Source: Rossellomorea aquimaris
Lineage (GTDB): Bacteria; Bacillota; Bacilli; Bacillales; Bacillaceae_B
Length of the DNA stretch: 64,000 bases
Direction of reading: 5' to 3'
Assembly (NCBI RefSeq): GCF_000935355.1
Contig: NZ_JXZC01000009.1
Location: forward strand, 62,001 to 126,000
Both the position numbers and the translations under genes were made by a program. Below the pieces are notes generated by a model. It was not told where the DNA came from, searched no databases, and was given only the letters and a program-made list of their open reading frames with translations. Below, piece by piece: positions 9,032-18,079 of this stretch (the stretch's first letter is position 1; each line of letters starts with the position of its first letter).

Positions 9032-10579
9032 ATGGATATCTATGAAAAGATTAATGAATTGTATGATCGCAGAAGAGAAGTGGAATTAGGCGGCGGAGAT
9101 AAAAAAATAGATAAACAGCATGAAAAAGGAAAACTGACTGCGAGAGAACGAATCGATATTTTAGTGGATCCGGGCAGCTTTGTCGAATTGAATCCATTCA
9201 TCGAGCATCGCTGTTCAGACTTCGGACTGGACGGGGTTCAGGGCCCTGGAGATGGAGTTGTTACAGGTTACGGGAAAGTAAACGGAAATCCGATCTACTT
9301 ATTTTCTCAGGATTTTACCGTATTTGGCGGGGCATTGGGGGAAATGCATGCGAAGAAAATCTCACATGTCATGGATCTGGCAGTCAAAAATGGAGCGCCA
9401 TTTATTGGTCTAAACGATTCTGGTGGTGCAAGAATTCAAGAAGGAGTCGTATCTTTAGATGGATACGGACATATCTTCTATCGAAACTCCATTTATTCGG
9501 GAGTGATTCCACAAATCTCCGTCATCATGGGACCTTGTGCAGGAGGAGCGGTTTATTCACCTGCCATCACGGATTTTGTGTTTATGGTGGACGATACAAG
9601 TCAAATGTTCATCACCGGACCTAAAGTAATTGAAACCGTTACCGGTGAGAAAATCAGTTCTGAAGATTTAGGTGGAGCAAAGGTTCATAACTCCATTAGC
9701 GGGAATGCTCATTTCAGAGGGAAAACCGAAGAAGAGGTTCTCATGGAAGTTCGGAAATTATTAGCTTATTTACCTCAGAACAATGAAGAAAAGCCTCCTC
9801 GCCTAGAGGTGAATGAAGAAGATGATTACCGTGGCAATTTAACAGATATTATTCCTTTTGATGCGATTCGCCCATATGACGTCCGCACCGTGATTAATGA
9901 AATTGTGGATCAAGATAGCTTTATGGAGGTTCAAAAGGAATTCGCAAAAAATATTGTCGTAGGACTTGCCCGAATTAAAGGAGAGGTAGTGGGACTTGTC
10001 TGTAATCAGCCAAAATTCATGGCAGGAGGACTGGACATCGATTCCTCTGACAAAGCAGCACGTTTTATCCGTTTCTGTGATTCCTTCAATATCCCGTTAA
10101 TCACGTTTGAAGATGTAACAGGTTTCTTCCCTGGTATCAAGCAGGAGCATGGCGGAATCATTCGTCATGGTGCAAAGATCCTTTATGCCTATTCTGAAGC
10201 GACCGTACCAAAAATGACGGTGATATTAAGGAAAGCGTATGGAGGGGCGTATGTTGCTCTCAACAGTAAATCCATCGGAGCTGACCTGGTGTTTGCCTGG
10301 CCGAATGCAGAGATTGCCGTCATGGGTCCACAGGGAGCTGCGAATATAATTTTTGCAAGGGAAATTGCAGCCAGTGAGAATCCTGAACAGCTTCGGGAGC
10401 AGAAAATAGAAGAATACCGTGAGAAATTCGCTAATCCATATGTAGCGGCGTCCCGTGGAATGGTCGATGACGTCATTGATCCTCGTGAAACCCGAATCAA
10501 ATTGATTCAAGGATTGGAAATGATGAGAAACAAACGGGAAGATCGACCAAAGAAAAAGCATGGGAATATTCCATTGTAG
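9032..10579 (+). CDS. yqjD: Acyl-CoA carboxylase beta subunit (propionyl-CoA carboxylase type, YqjD)
   Basis: Carboxyltransferase subunit that moves CO2 from carboxybiotin to propionyl-CoA (or a related acyl-CoA). It has 515 aa with tandem crotonase-like halves. The first oxyanion loop is GPCAGGAVYSPA and the second is RKAYGGAYVALNSK. ATG 9032 sits 8 bases after AAGGGGGAG; an open frame extends upstream but overlaps mce entirely. No biotin carboxylase or biotin carrier gene lies in the window, so the partner subunit must be encoded elsewhere. A decarboxylase subunit (MmdA) is the closest alternative, but no membrane decarboxylase genes accompany it. Confidence 0.92.
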   Translation: MDIYEKINELYDRRREVELGGGDKKIDKQHEKGKLTARERIDILVDPGSFVELNPFIEHRCSDFGLDGVQGPGDGVVTGYGKVNGNPIYLFSQDFTVFGGALGEMHAKKISHVMDLAVKNGAPFIGLNDSGGARIQEGVVSLDGYGHIFYRNSIYSGVIPQISVIMGPCAGGAVYSPAITDFVFMVDDTSQMFITGPKVIETVTGEKISSEDLGGAKVHNSISGNAHFRGKTEEEVLMEVRKLLAYLPQNNEEKPPRLEVNEEDDYRGNLTDIIPFDAIRPYDVRTVINEIVDQDSFMEVQKEFAKNIVVGLARIKGEVVGLVCNQPKFMAGGLDIDSSDKAARFIRFCDSFNIPLITFEDVTGFFPGIKQEHGGIIRHGAKILYAYSEATVPKMTVILRKAYGGAYVALNSKSIGADLVFAWPNAEIAVMGPQGAANIIFAREIAASENPEQLREQKIEEYREKFANPYVAASRGMVDDVIDPRETRIKLIQGLEMMRNKREDRPKKKHGNIPL

Positions 10580-10654
10580 AAGTGGTACGATTTGTTGAAC
10601 AAGGCTATTCACGCTATACTATAGAAGTGAATACATATTGTGGAGGTCTACTAA

Positions 10655-11779
10655 ATGATTAATCAAGAACGTTTACTAAATGAATTTATGGAATTGGTAC
10701 AAATCGATTCTGAAACGAAGGAAGAAGCTGAAATTGCAAAAGTTTTAAAACAAAAATTCTCTGATCTTGGAGTAGACGTATTTGAAGATGATACGATGGG
10801 TCAAACCGGTCATGGTGCCGGTAACCTTATCTGTACTCTTAAAGGAAATAAAGAAGGCGTAGATACCATCTACTTCACTTCTCATATGGATACAGTTGTT
10901 CCTGCAAAAGGGGTTAAGCCAACCCTTAAAGAAGATGGCTATATTTACTCTGACGGCACAACCATTCTGGGAGCAGATGATAAAGCAGGTCTTGCAACAA
11001 TGCTTGAATCTGTTCGAGTATTAAAAGAGAACAATATTTCTCACGGTGATATCCAGTTCATCATCACAGTAGGGGAAGAATCAGGACTAGTCGGAGCGAA
11101 AGCCCTGGATTCATCCCTGGTAAAAGCGAAATACGGTTTTGCCCTTGATAGCGATGGGAAAGTAGGGAATATCATTGTGGCTGCCCCTACACAAGCAAAA
11201 GTAAAAGCTACGATTTACGGAAAAACAGCACATGCCGGTGTGGCTCCTGAAAAAGGCGTTTCTGCCATCACGATTGCGGCTAAAGCGATATCCAAAATGC
11301 CACTCGGCCGCATCGACGAAGAAACAACAGCAAACATCGGACGCTTCGAGGGTGGAAAAGCAACGAATATCGTATGCGAACAAGCGGATATTCTTGCAGA
11401 AGCACGTTCACTCGTGCCTGAAAAAATGGAAGCTCAAGTAGAAAAGATGAAATCTGCATTTGAATCCGTAGCAGAAGAAATGGGTGGAAAAGCGGAAGTT
11501 GAAGTACAGGTGATGTATCCAGGCTTCAAGTTCAAAGACGGTGACGAAGTAGTAGAAGTGGCGAAACGTGCCGCGAAGAAAATCGGTCGACCAAGCGAGC
11601 TTCTGACAAGCGGTGGCGGAAGCGATGCAAACGTAATCGCAGGATTTGGAGTACCGACAGTCAACCTGGCTGTAGGCTACGAAGAAATCCACACGAAGAG
11701 CGAGAGAATGCCTGTTGAAGAACTGAACAAGCTCTCTGAAATGGTTGTAGCGATCATTCAAGAGGTAGCGGGGGAATAG
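10655..11779 (+). CDS. yqjE: M20/PepT-like metallopeptidase (YqjE)
   Basis: Probable cytoplasmic dizinc aminopeptidase acting on short peptides. It has 374 aa. Zinc ligands and catalytic residues are visible: His77 and Asp79 in SHMDTVVP, Asp108/Asp109 in LGADDKAG, and the Glu pair 141-142 in VGEESGL. The lid (dimerisation) domain starts around residue 185 with KTAHAGVAPEKG. TGGAGGTC precedes the ATG. B. subtilis YqjE sits at the same place after yqjD. Exact peptide preference is unknown. The stop is followed immediately by an intergenic repeat with a very stable hairpin that may serve as its transcript end. Confidence 0.9.
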   Translation: MINQERLLNEFMELVQIDSETKEEAEIAKVLKQKFSDLGVDVFEDDTMGQTGHGAGNLICTLKGNKEGVDTIYFTSHMDTVVPAKGVKPTLKEDGYIYSDGTTILGADDKAGLATMLESVRVLKENNISHGDIQFIITVGEESGLVGAKALDSSLVKAKYGFALDSDGKVGNIIVAAPTQAKVKATIYGKTAHAGVAPEKGVSAITIAAKAISKMPLGRIDEETTANIGRFEGGKATNIVCEQADILAEARSLVPEKMEAQVEKMKSAFESVAEEMGGKAEVEVQVMYPGFKFKDGDEVVEVAKRAAKKIGRPSELLTSGGGSDANVIAGFGVPTVNLAVGYEEIHTKSERMPVEELNKLSEMVVAIIQEVAGE

Positions 11780-11924
11780 AAAAGCGCAGGCGGCTTGCCC
11801 AGGCCCGACAAGCATAAGATGAATCTGGCGGAAAGGCGTAATTTGCCTTTTTGCCAGATTCATCTTATGACCTCGAGGGCCTAGGCGCCGGAGCTGGACA
11901 AATAGAAAAGCGCAGGCGGCTTGC
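11776..11924 (+). repeat. Composite intergenic repeat with 25-bp hairpin
   Basis: A module beginning GAAAAGCGCAGGCGGCTTGC (11779) runs through GGCCCGACAAGC, a hairpin, and GGCGCCGGAGCTGGACA. The first 20 bases are then repeated exactly at 11905-11924. The hairpin has 25 paired bases per arm (11813-11837 with 11845-11869; two G-T pairs) around a 7-base loop. A shorter diverged copy in the opposite orientation is at 30652-30690. It carries no reading frame I would support. Confidence 0.75.
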
Positions 11925-11954
11925 TTGTCGCCTCTGATTGCACTCATACAATAC

Positions 11955-12002
11955 AATGTCCACAAACGAAGGATCATCCGTCGTTCGTGGACATTTTCTT
12001 CT
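11955..12002 (+). terminator. Rho-independent terminator before cheW
   Basis: AATGTCCAC pairs with GTGGACATT, extended by ACGA/TCGT inside, then TTTTCTT. It probably ends transcripts from yqjE and the repeat. Confidence 0.75.
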
Positions 12003-12083
12003 CTCAAAATCATCACCTAACCTTTCTAAATTATGGTACATTAGAAGTATAAGGATGAGAAGTTTAAGAGGGGACGTCATACC

Positions 12084-12554
12084 ATGCCGAAAGTAGTTGT
12101 ATTTCATGCTGGAAAAGAAGAATATGCTCTACCGATTGAGAATGTAGTATCGATTGAAAGAGTGGAAGAAGTGAGGCCCATCCCTCATCTGCCTTCATTT
12201 GTCCTGGGACTTGTAAAGGTCAGGGGAGAGCTGATCCCTGTCCTTGATTTAGCAAATATCCTTTATAACAGTAATGCAGGTTCAGAAAAAGGAATGTTTC
12301 TTCTCGTCGTTCACACAGAAACCATGCAGATCGGTCTGGTCGTAAAAGAAGCGAAAGAGATTCTTGAAGTACCGAATGATTCTTTTACAAATGTAGGTTT
12401 ACTTTCTTATTCAAAAACAAACTATTTCTCAGGGATCATCAATCTTGAAGATTCTCTCATCACCCAGATCGACCCCGAAGTTTTAGTAGAGAGTTTAGAA
12501 GGTATTAGAGAATTAAAGAATTACGTGAACGAGCAAATAACACATCAAAATTAG
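12084..12554 (+). CDS. Stand-alone CheW-domain protein
   Basis: A 156-aa single-domain CheW protein, the scaffold that couples chemoreceptors to the kinase CheA. The CheW core runs from residue 1 to about 145: VVVFHAGKEEYALPIENV, then SIERVEEVRPIPHLPSFVLG, then the hallmark VKVRGELIPVLDL. No receptor, cheA or flagellar gene is nearby; the neighbours are a peptidase and DNA polymerase IV. B. subtilis has yqjF-yqjG here instead. It may be a second CheW or serve a receptor encoded elsewhere. AGAGGGGACG precedes the ATG, and only 21 bases separate it from dinB, so co-transcription is likely. Confidence 0.88.
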   Translation: MPKVVVFHAGKEEYALPIENVVSIERVEEVRPIPHLPSFVLGLVKVRGELIPVLDLANILYNSNAGSEKGMFLLVVHTETMQIGLVVKEAKEILEVPNDSFTNVGLLSYSKTNYFSGIINLEDSLITQIDPEVLVESLEGIRELKNYVNEQITHQN

Positions 12555-12575
12555 ACAAAGAAAGCCGCGATTTAA

Positions 12576-13829
12576 ATGAACTCACATTATCCAAAAAACG
12601 GACGAGTGATCCTTCATGTTGATATGAATAGCTTTTATGCCTCTGTTGAAATGGCTTTCGACCCAACACTGAGGGGCAAACCATTGGCTATTGCCGGGAA
12701 TCCCCAAGAGAGACGAGGCATCATCGTGACATGCAGCTACGAAGCGAGAAGCTTCGGAGTGAAGACGACAATGCCTCTTTGGGAAGCCAAAAAACTGTGC
12801 CCCGAACTCATTATCATGACGCCTAACTTTGACCGTTACCGCTCAGCCTCAAAAGGAATATTCGATATCCTCAGACAATATTCTGAATTAGTGGAGCCTG
12901 TCTCTATTGATGAGGGATATCTGGATATCACGGACTCCTTTGAAAAAGGCACTCCGTTAGAAATTGCGTCAGACATTCAATCCCAAATTAAAAGTCAACT
13001 CGATCTTCCCTGCAGTATCGGTGTGGCTCCTAACAAATTCCTTGCCAAAACCGCATCAGACATGAAAAAACCTATGGGAATCACAGTATTAAGAAAGCGT
13101 GATATTCCCGGAAAGCTTTGGCCCCTTCCTGTCATCGAGATGCATGGAATTGGAGAGAAAACCGCCCAGAAACTCAATACAATCGGAATTCAAACTTGTA
13201 ATGATCTTGCTCACGCCAATGATATTCAACTGAAATCACTCCTCGGGATCAATGGCTTACGACTCAAGGAGCGTGCAAATGGTATTGATCGCCGAAGTGT
13301 AGACCCTGATTCAATTTATGATTATAAAAGTGTCGGTAACTCTACCACGTTACCAAAGGATACGACGAATCAACATGAGCTTTTAACGGTTATAGAGAAG
13401 CTATGCGCGAAAGTTTCCTCACGCCTGCAGCAGAAAGATGTTCTGGGGATGACGATCCAGCTCATGATCAGGGATAAATTCAGAAAAACCATTACGAGAA
13501 GCAAGAAGCTGGAAAATCCGATATATAAAAAAGAAGATTTATTTCATTATGCTAAAGACTTATTGTTGAAGCACTGGGATGGAGATCCCGTAAGACTTTT
13601 GGGTGTCACCGCCCAGGATATTGTGGAAAAGAGTGAAGCAACTGAACAACTGGACCTATTCTCTTATAAAAAGGTTGCAGAAAAGGAACCGCTTTATAAT
13701 GTTTTATCACAACTCCAGGAAAAGTTCGGGAAAGATTCCATCTCTCAAGGAATAAAAGGGAAGAACAAGAAGAAAACCTTTGATTCAAAACAGGACACAA
13801 GCTTCAACAAAGATTTTTTGAGGGAATGA
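12576..13829 (+). CDS. dinB: DNA polymerase IV, Y family (YqjH, PolY1)
   Basis: Error-prone lesion-bypass polymerase. It has 417 aa, with palm, fingers, thumb and little-finger domains in normal order. Catalytic carboxylates are Asp16 in HVDMNSFYASVE and Asp112/Glu113 in VSIDEGYLDI. The helix-hairpin-helix is in MHGIGEKTAQKLNTIGI. A beta-clamp binding motif, QLDLFSY, is near residue 360. The ribosome binding site is weak and I see no LexA box, unlike the second Y-family gene at 30808. The orthologue in B. subtilis also lies just before gndA. Confidence 0.95.
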   Translation: MNSHYPKNGRVILHVDMNSFYASVEMAFDPTLRGKPLAIAGNPQERRGIIVTCSYEARSFGVKTTMPLWEAKKLCPELIIMTPNFDRYRSASKGIFDILRQYSELVEPVSIDEGYLDITDSFEKGTPLEIASDIQSQIKSQLDLPCSIGVAPNKFLAKTASDMKKPMGITVLRKRDIPGKLWPLPVIEMHGIGEKTAQKLNTIGIQTCNDLAHANDIQLKSLLGINGLRLKERANGIDRRSVDPDSIYDYKSVGNSTTLPKDTTNQHELLTVIEKLCAKVSSRLQQKDVLGMTIQLMIRDKFRKTITRSKKLENPIYKKEDLFHYAKDLLLKHWDGDPVRLLGVTAQDIVEKSEATEQLDLFSYKKVAEKEPLYNVLSQLQEKFGKDSISQGIKGKNKKKTFDSKQDTSFNKDFLRE

Positions 13830-14024
13830 CCCGGAAAGATAGAGGACACCTTAAGGTAGATGGTGAACACTTCAAACGGATTATTTGCATCACCACACTA
13901 TTCTTGTTAGATTGAAATAGAGTGCGACAAACAGCTTTTGAAAAACTAATCAGCTGGAGTTTTCCTACATATGTTGATAGTTTAAAAAAGAAAAAACCAG
14001 TATTCATGAAAGGATGTTAATGAC

Positions 14025-15431
14025 ATGTCTCAAGAAATTGGTGTTATCGGTCTAGCCGTAATGGGTAAAAACTTAGCTTGGAATATTGAGAGCAGAGGGT
14101 ATTCTGTTTCTGTATATAATCGTTCCCGTGAAAAAACGGATGAAATGATTAGTGAATCTAAAGGAAAGAATGTCGTTCCTACATATACGATTGAAGAATT
14201 CGTTCATTCTCTAGAAAAACCTAGAAAGATCCTCTTGATGGTGAAAGCAGGAAATCCAACTGATGCAACCATTGAACAATTAAAGCCGTTCCTGGAAAAA
14301 GGGGACATTCTGATTGACGGAGGAAATACGTTCTTCGAAGATACGCGCCGCCGCAATCACGAATTAAGCGAATTAGGCATCCACTTTATCGGAACGGGTG
14401 TCTCCGGTGGAGAAGAAGGTGCTCTTACTGGTCCTTCCATCATGCCTGGCGGACAGAAGGAAGCGTACGACCTAGTTGCTCCTATCTTGAAAGACATCGC
14501 TGCGAAAGTCGATGGCGACCCTTGTACGACGTATATCGGTCCTGATGGCGCCGGGCACTATGTGAAAATGGTGCACAACGGCATCGAGTACGGAGATATG
14601 CAGCTGATTGCAGAATCCTACTTCCTGATGAAGAATGTCCTGGGCTTAAGTGCCGAGGAACTTCATGAGGTGTTTGCCGACTGGAATAAAGGCGAGCTTG
14701 ATAGCTATCTCATTGAAATCACAGCAGATATCTTCACAAAGAGGGACGAGGAAACAGGAAAACCCATGGTCGATGTCATCCTGGACAAAGCAGGACAAAA
14801 GGGTACTGGAAAATGGACAAGCCAAAGTGCGCTGGATCTTGGCGTTTCCTTACCGATCATCACAGAATCTGTCTTTGCCCGTTTCATCTCAGCCATTAAA
14901 GATGAACGTGTGAAAGCAAGCAAAATGCTCAAAGGACCTGACACCGAACCATTCCAAGGCGATAAAAAAGCGCTGGTTGAATCCATCCGTAAAGCTCTTT
15001 ACATGAGTAAGATTTGTTCTTATGCTCAAGGCTTCGCACAAATGCGCTCTGCGTCTGATGAGTACATATGGGATCTCAAATACGGGGATATTGCAATGAT
15101 CTTCCGCGGAGGATGCATCATCCGCGCTCAATTCCTGCAAAAGATCAAAGAAGCTTACGACCGTGAATCAAATCTTTCAAACCTTCTATTAGATCCTTAT
15201 TTCAAGGAGATCGTAGAAAGTTACCAATATGCACTTCGCGAAGTAATCAGCGTTGCCGTCCAAAATGGTGTACCGGTACCTGGCTTCTCTGCGGCACTGT
15301 CTTACTACGATAGCTACCGTACAGAAACCCTGCCTGCAAACCTTATCCAGGCTCAGCGTGATTACTTCGGTGCCCATACGTATGAGCGTGTGGATAAAGA
15401 AGGTATTTTCCATACTGAGTGGATGAAATAA
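14025..15431 (+). CDS. gndA: 6-phosphogluconate dehydrogenase, decarboxylating, NADP-type (GndA)
   Basis: Oxidative pentose phosphate enzyme: 6-phosphogluconate plus NADP gives ribulose 5-phosphate, CO2 and NADPH. It has 468 aa. The Rossmann motif [12 protein letters not shown] is at the N-terminus, and the next stretch [11 protein letters not shown] provides Arg/Lys for NADP phosphate. The catalytic region [16 protein letters not shown] contains the essential Lys and the HNGIEYG motif. The all-helical C-terminal domain is complete. The gene faces zwf, the previous pathway step, across about 2.6 kb. The 195 bases before it carry no gene I can support. Confidence 0.97.
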   Translation: MSQEIGVIGLAVMGKNLAWNIESRGYSVSVYNRSREKTDEMISESKGKNVVPTYTIEEFVHSLEKPRKILLMVKAGNPTDATIEQLKPFLEKGDILIDGGNTFFEDTRRRNHELSELGIHFIGTGVSGGEEGALTGPSIMPGGQKEAYDLVAPILKDIAAKVDGDPCTTYIGPDGAGHYVKMVHNGIEYGDMQLIAESYFLMKNVLGLSAEELHEVFADWNKGELDSYLIEITADIFTKRDEETGKPMVDVILDKAGQKGTGKWTSQSALDLGVSLPIITESVFARFISAIKDERVKASKMLKGPDTEPFQGDKKALVESIRKALYMSKICSYAQGFAQMRSASDEYIWDLKYGDIAMIFRGGCIIRAQFLQKIKEAYDRESNLSNLLLDPYFKEIVESYQYALREVISVAVQNGVPVPGFSAALSYYDSYRTETLPANLIQAQRDYFGAHTYERVDKEGIFHTEWMK

Positions 15432-15443
15432 TCAATCGAGTAT

Positions 15444-15479
15444 AGCCCCTTTCCTATTAGGAGAGGGGCTTTTATTTTT
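15444..15479 (+). terminator. Terminator of gndA
   Basis: AGCCCCTTTCCT/AGGAGAGGGGCT stem with a 3-base loop, then TTTATTTTT. Confidence 0.9.
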
Positions 15480-15544
15480 GAAAGATATATAAAACATTCT
15501 ATCGGATATGATACCATAATATTACATAAGAAAAGCAGGCATTC

Positions 15545-15634
15545 ATGTGGATGAAATCAAAGGGAACTAAACAATGGATGAAAGAGATATATTTGAGATT
15601 TCAACGATATGTTACAGAACATGAGGGGGAATAG
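15545..15634 (+). CDS. Possible 29-aa peptide, unrecognised
   Basis: Short basic reading frame beginning MWMKSKGTKQWMKEIYLRFQ between gndA and the acetyltransferase gene. The upstream AGGCA is a weak ribosome binding site. A short stem (GAGGG/CCCTC) followed by ATTTTT lies just after the stop. I do not recognise the sequence and the call is tentative. Confidence 0.22.
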   Translation: MWMKSKGTKQWMKEIYLRFQRYVTEHEGE

Positions 15635-15682
15635 AGAGTTCTGGACCCTCTCATTTTTCAGGTTATCAAGGAGTGATTTTCA

Positions 15683-16243
15683 GTGCCTACCATTGAAATA
15701 AGAAGACCACGAATAGAAAATCAGGAAGAACTGAATCTATTTTTTTCTACAGTCATCAAGCATACCTTTGCCATAGAAGGTCTAGCGGAGCTGCTTGATG
15801 ATATCGAAAGTGAAATAGAGAGCAAGAAACAATACTTAAAAAATGACTTGGACACTAATGGGACGAACCGATACTTTCTAATCGCTTCAGGAAAGAATGA
15901 TGACATCATCGGCACCATTGAATACGGCCCTGCGAGTGAATTGATTCACACCTGTACTGACGGGGCATTGAATGATATATATGAAGTAGGAACGGTGTTT
16001 GTGCATCCCGATCATCAAGGGCGTGGTGTAGGGACATTACTATTAAACGTTATGTTCCTTACTTTTCTAAACAAAGGAATCCAGGAATTCTGTCTGGATA
16101 GTGGATATGGCGTTGCCCAAAAAATATGGATGAAAAAATTTGGGCAGCCTGATTATTGGCTGAAGGATTATTGGGGGAACGGGTCTGATCATATGATATG
16201 GAAGAGATCGATGAAAGATGTTTCCATCAACTTCAGGTCGTGA
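15683..16243 (+). CDS. GNAT-family N-acetyltransferase
   Basis: A 186-aa acetyltransferase. The acetyl-CoA binding loop is HPDHQGRGVGTLLL (motif A, Q/RxxGxG/A) near residues 113-126, preceded by the beta-4 strand IYEVGTVFV. The C-terminal part (KFGQPDYWLKDYWG) is Trp/Tyr-rich. The substrate is unknown. The start is GTG with AAGGAG 9 bases upstream. With the following serine hydrolase gene it forms a two-gene insertion between gndA and zwf that is absent from the B. subtilis locus, so I treat it as accessory. Confidence 0.82.
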   Translation: MPTIEIRRPRIENQEELNLFFSTVIKHTFAIEGLAELLDDIESEIESKKQYLKNDLDTNGTNRYFLIASGKNDDIIGTIEYGPASELIHTCTDGALNDIYEVGTVFVHPDHQGRGVGTLLLNVMFLTFLNKGIQEFCLDSGYGVAQKIWMKKFGQPDYWLKDYWGNGSDHMIWKRSMKDVSINFRS

Positions 16244-16276
16244 GTTTGCTGTAGCCGGAACATATTTAATAGAACG

Positions 16277-17308
16277 ATGGGGGTTATGATGAAACCACAA
16301 ATGATCAACATACAAAAGAGCATGAAAGAGTATGGAGTAACGGGATTAAGCATGGCAGTCATTGAGAGTGGCAGCATCAGCGGCACAGAATGCTTCGGTT
16401 TACTCGAAGCAGGAACGGATAAACGGGTGGAAAGTGATTCGATTTTCAGTGCTTGTTCAATCAGTAAATTTCTAACCGCCATATTGGTGATGACCTTGAC
16501 GGAACAAGGCATTCTGGATTTAGATGAAGACATAAATAAAATGCTAACAACTTGGAAGGTTCCTCTACATACATATAATGGAGATGTTACCCTAAGACAT
16601 TTACTTAGTCACCAATCGGGGGTTGTCGATCCTGAAGGCAGCTTCAATGAATTCAATTCAAAGTTCGGAACGCCGACGATGGTTGACCTGTTAGAAGGGA
16701 AATCCCCTTATTGTAAGGTTCCTATTGAATTGAAATATGGCCCTAAAAGGGACTTTCACTATTCTGATGCAGGCTTCTGTATCATACAACTGTTGATAGA
16801 AGATGTTACTGGGAACCCTTTTTCAGAAGTCATGAGGGAACATCTTTTTCAGCCATTACATATGAAAAATAGTACATTTAGTCCTCCATTTCAAAATGTC
16901 TCTTGCGGTCATACGGGTGATGGAAAAGTAGTGAAAGGCAAATATCCAATTTATCCGTATCCTGCTGCTTCCGGACTGTGGACAACCCCAACTGATCTAG
17001 CCCTTGTAGTGGTTGAACTTATTCATGCGTTAAAAGGAAAAAGCAAGCTCAAGCTTACCTCCATAAAAGCAGCGGAAATGATCCATCCACAAGGTGGTAA
17101 GGAATGGACCGGACTAGGGGTCTTCCTGGATAAAAACGACAAGGGAATCGAAATATCATCACTTGGATGGGGCGTTGGTTTTCAATGCATGATGGTGGCA
17201 TATCCACAATTGGATAGTGGTTTGGTCATCATGACCAATACAGACTTGGGTGTTCATCAATTAAAAGGGGTCATCGGGGACGTCTATAAGGCTTTTTTAA
17301 ATGATTGA
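16277..17308 (+). CDS. Serine hydrolase, beta-lactamase/PBP4* family (class C-like fold)
   Basis: A 343-aa protein with the SxxK nucleophile motif in SACSISKF (near residue 60). The second motif appears as YSDAG (usual YxN is here Tyr-Ser-Asp), and HTGDG is the likely third. The protein lacks a signal peptide, so it is probably cytoplasmic and more likely an esterase or peptidase than a secreted beta-lactamase. Three in-frame ATGs (16277, 16286, 16289) compete; GGGGG lies between the first and the others, so 16289 is slightly favoured and the boundary is uncertain. Substrate unknown. Confidence 0.82.
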   Translation: MGVMMKPQMINIQKSMKEYGVTGLSMAVIESGSISGTECFGLLEAGTDKRVESDSIFSACSISKFLTAILVMTLTEQGILDLDEDINKMLTTWKVPLHTYNGDVTLRHLLSHQSGVVDPEGSFNEFNSKFGTPTMVDLLEGKSPYCKVPIELKYGPKRDFHYSDAGFCIIQLLIEDVTGNPFSEVMREHLFQPLHMKNSTFSPPFQNVSCGHTGDGKVVKGKYPIYPYPAASGLWTTPTDLALVVVELIHALKGKSKLKLTSIKAAEMIHPQGGKEWTGLGVFLDKNDKGIEISSLGWGVGFQCMMVAYPQLDSGLVIMTNTDLGVHQLKGVIGDVYKAFLND

Positions 17309-17396
17309 CGAAAGCAGTAAAACCTTCAAAGCACAAAGAAAATATTAGGAAAATATACATCTGGAAATTGAGTTTTTAATGTATTTCTTTACAGAT

Positions 17397-17437
17397 CAAA
17401 AAAAAACGGCTCCCTAGTAAACTAGAGAGTCGTTTTC
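17397..17437 (-). terminator. Terminator of the zwf-cyclase operon (minus strand)
   Basis: AAAACGGCTCCCTAGT pairs imperfectly with ACTAGAGAGTCGTTTT; read on the minus strand it ends in a run of T opposite the A tract at 17398-17406. It may also end the plus-strand serine hydrolase transcript. Confidence 0.75.
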
Positions 17438-17442
17438 GGATT

Positions 17443-18063
17443 TCATCCAATCAATTCATCAAATAACAACACACGTGCAGGCGATGCATCTGTGTTTTCT
17501 ATCTTAAGTGGAGCGGCAACCATGAAGTATTGGCCGGCTTCGATATCTTTCAGTTGAAGTCCCTCCATGATGATGACGCCGCTTCCCATTAAGCTGCGGT
17601 GAGTGGGGTGACCTTCCTGGGCTCTTTCAATACCAAGAGCGTCGATTCCAACACCTGAGATTTTCTTGTCCGCAAGGTGAGCTGCAGCGTCTTCTGCCAC
17701 ATAGATGAATTCAAAGTTGAATTCGGTATCCCATGAATTCTTCGTCTTGAAGAGAATGAAGTCATTTTCTTCAATATCTAATTCCTCGATATCTTTAAGA
17801 CTGACTTTCTCATCGACCTTTGTTAAATCAAAAACTTTTACAGGACGAACGAGCTGCTCGATATCGATCGTTTCAATGGTTTCCCCGTCGTTAATCATGT
17901 GAAGGGGAGCATCAACATGTGTTCCTGTATGAACATCCATTGAGATGCGGGACTCTGTTACATGACCATTGGTATTCGTTTCGATCGTAGGTTGTTTTTC
18001 TGGTTTGTTCTTATAAACCGGCATTCCGTTAAAGATTGGAGCTGTTACATCATAAATTTTCAT
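17443..18063 (-). CDS. Cyclase-family metal-dependent hydrolase (kynurenine formamidase-like)
   Basis: A 206-aa protein of the cyclase/KynB family, which hydrolyses amides or lactones using a metal centre. The signature HTGTHVDAPLH lies near residues 45-55 and supplies metal ligands. A second conserved segment, GVGIDALGIE, is followed by THRSLMGSGVIIMEGL. I chose the ATG at 18063, 10 bases after AAGGAAGG; the GTG at 18072 abuts that site. It starts only 16 bases after the zwf stop, so both are in one operon. Formylkynurenine as substrate would need the rest of a tryptophan pathway, not seen here, so the substrate is open. Confidence 0.85.
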   Translation of the reverse strand: MKIYDVTAPIFNGMPVYKNKPEKQPTIETNTNGHVTESRISMDVHTGTHVDAPLHMINDGETIETIDIEQLVRPVKVFDLTKVDEKVSLKDIEELDIEENDFILFKTKNSWDTEFNFEFIYVAEDAAAHLADKKISGVGIDALGIERAQEGHPTHRSLMGSGVIIMEGLQLKDIEAGQYFMVAAPLKIENTDASPARVLLFDELIG

Positions 18064-18079
18064 TGTTTCCACACCTTCC

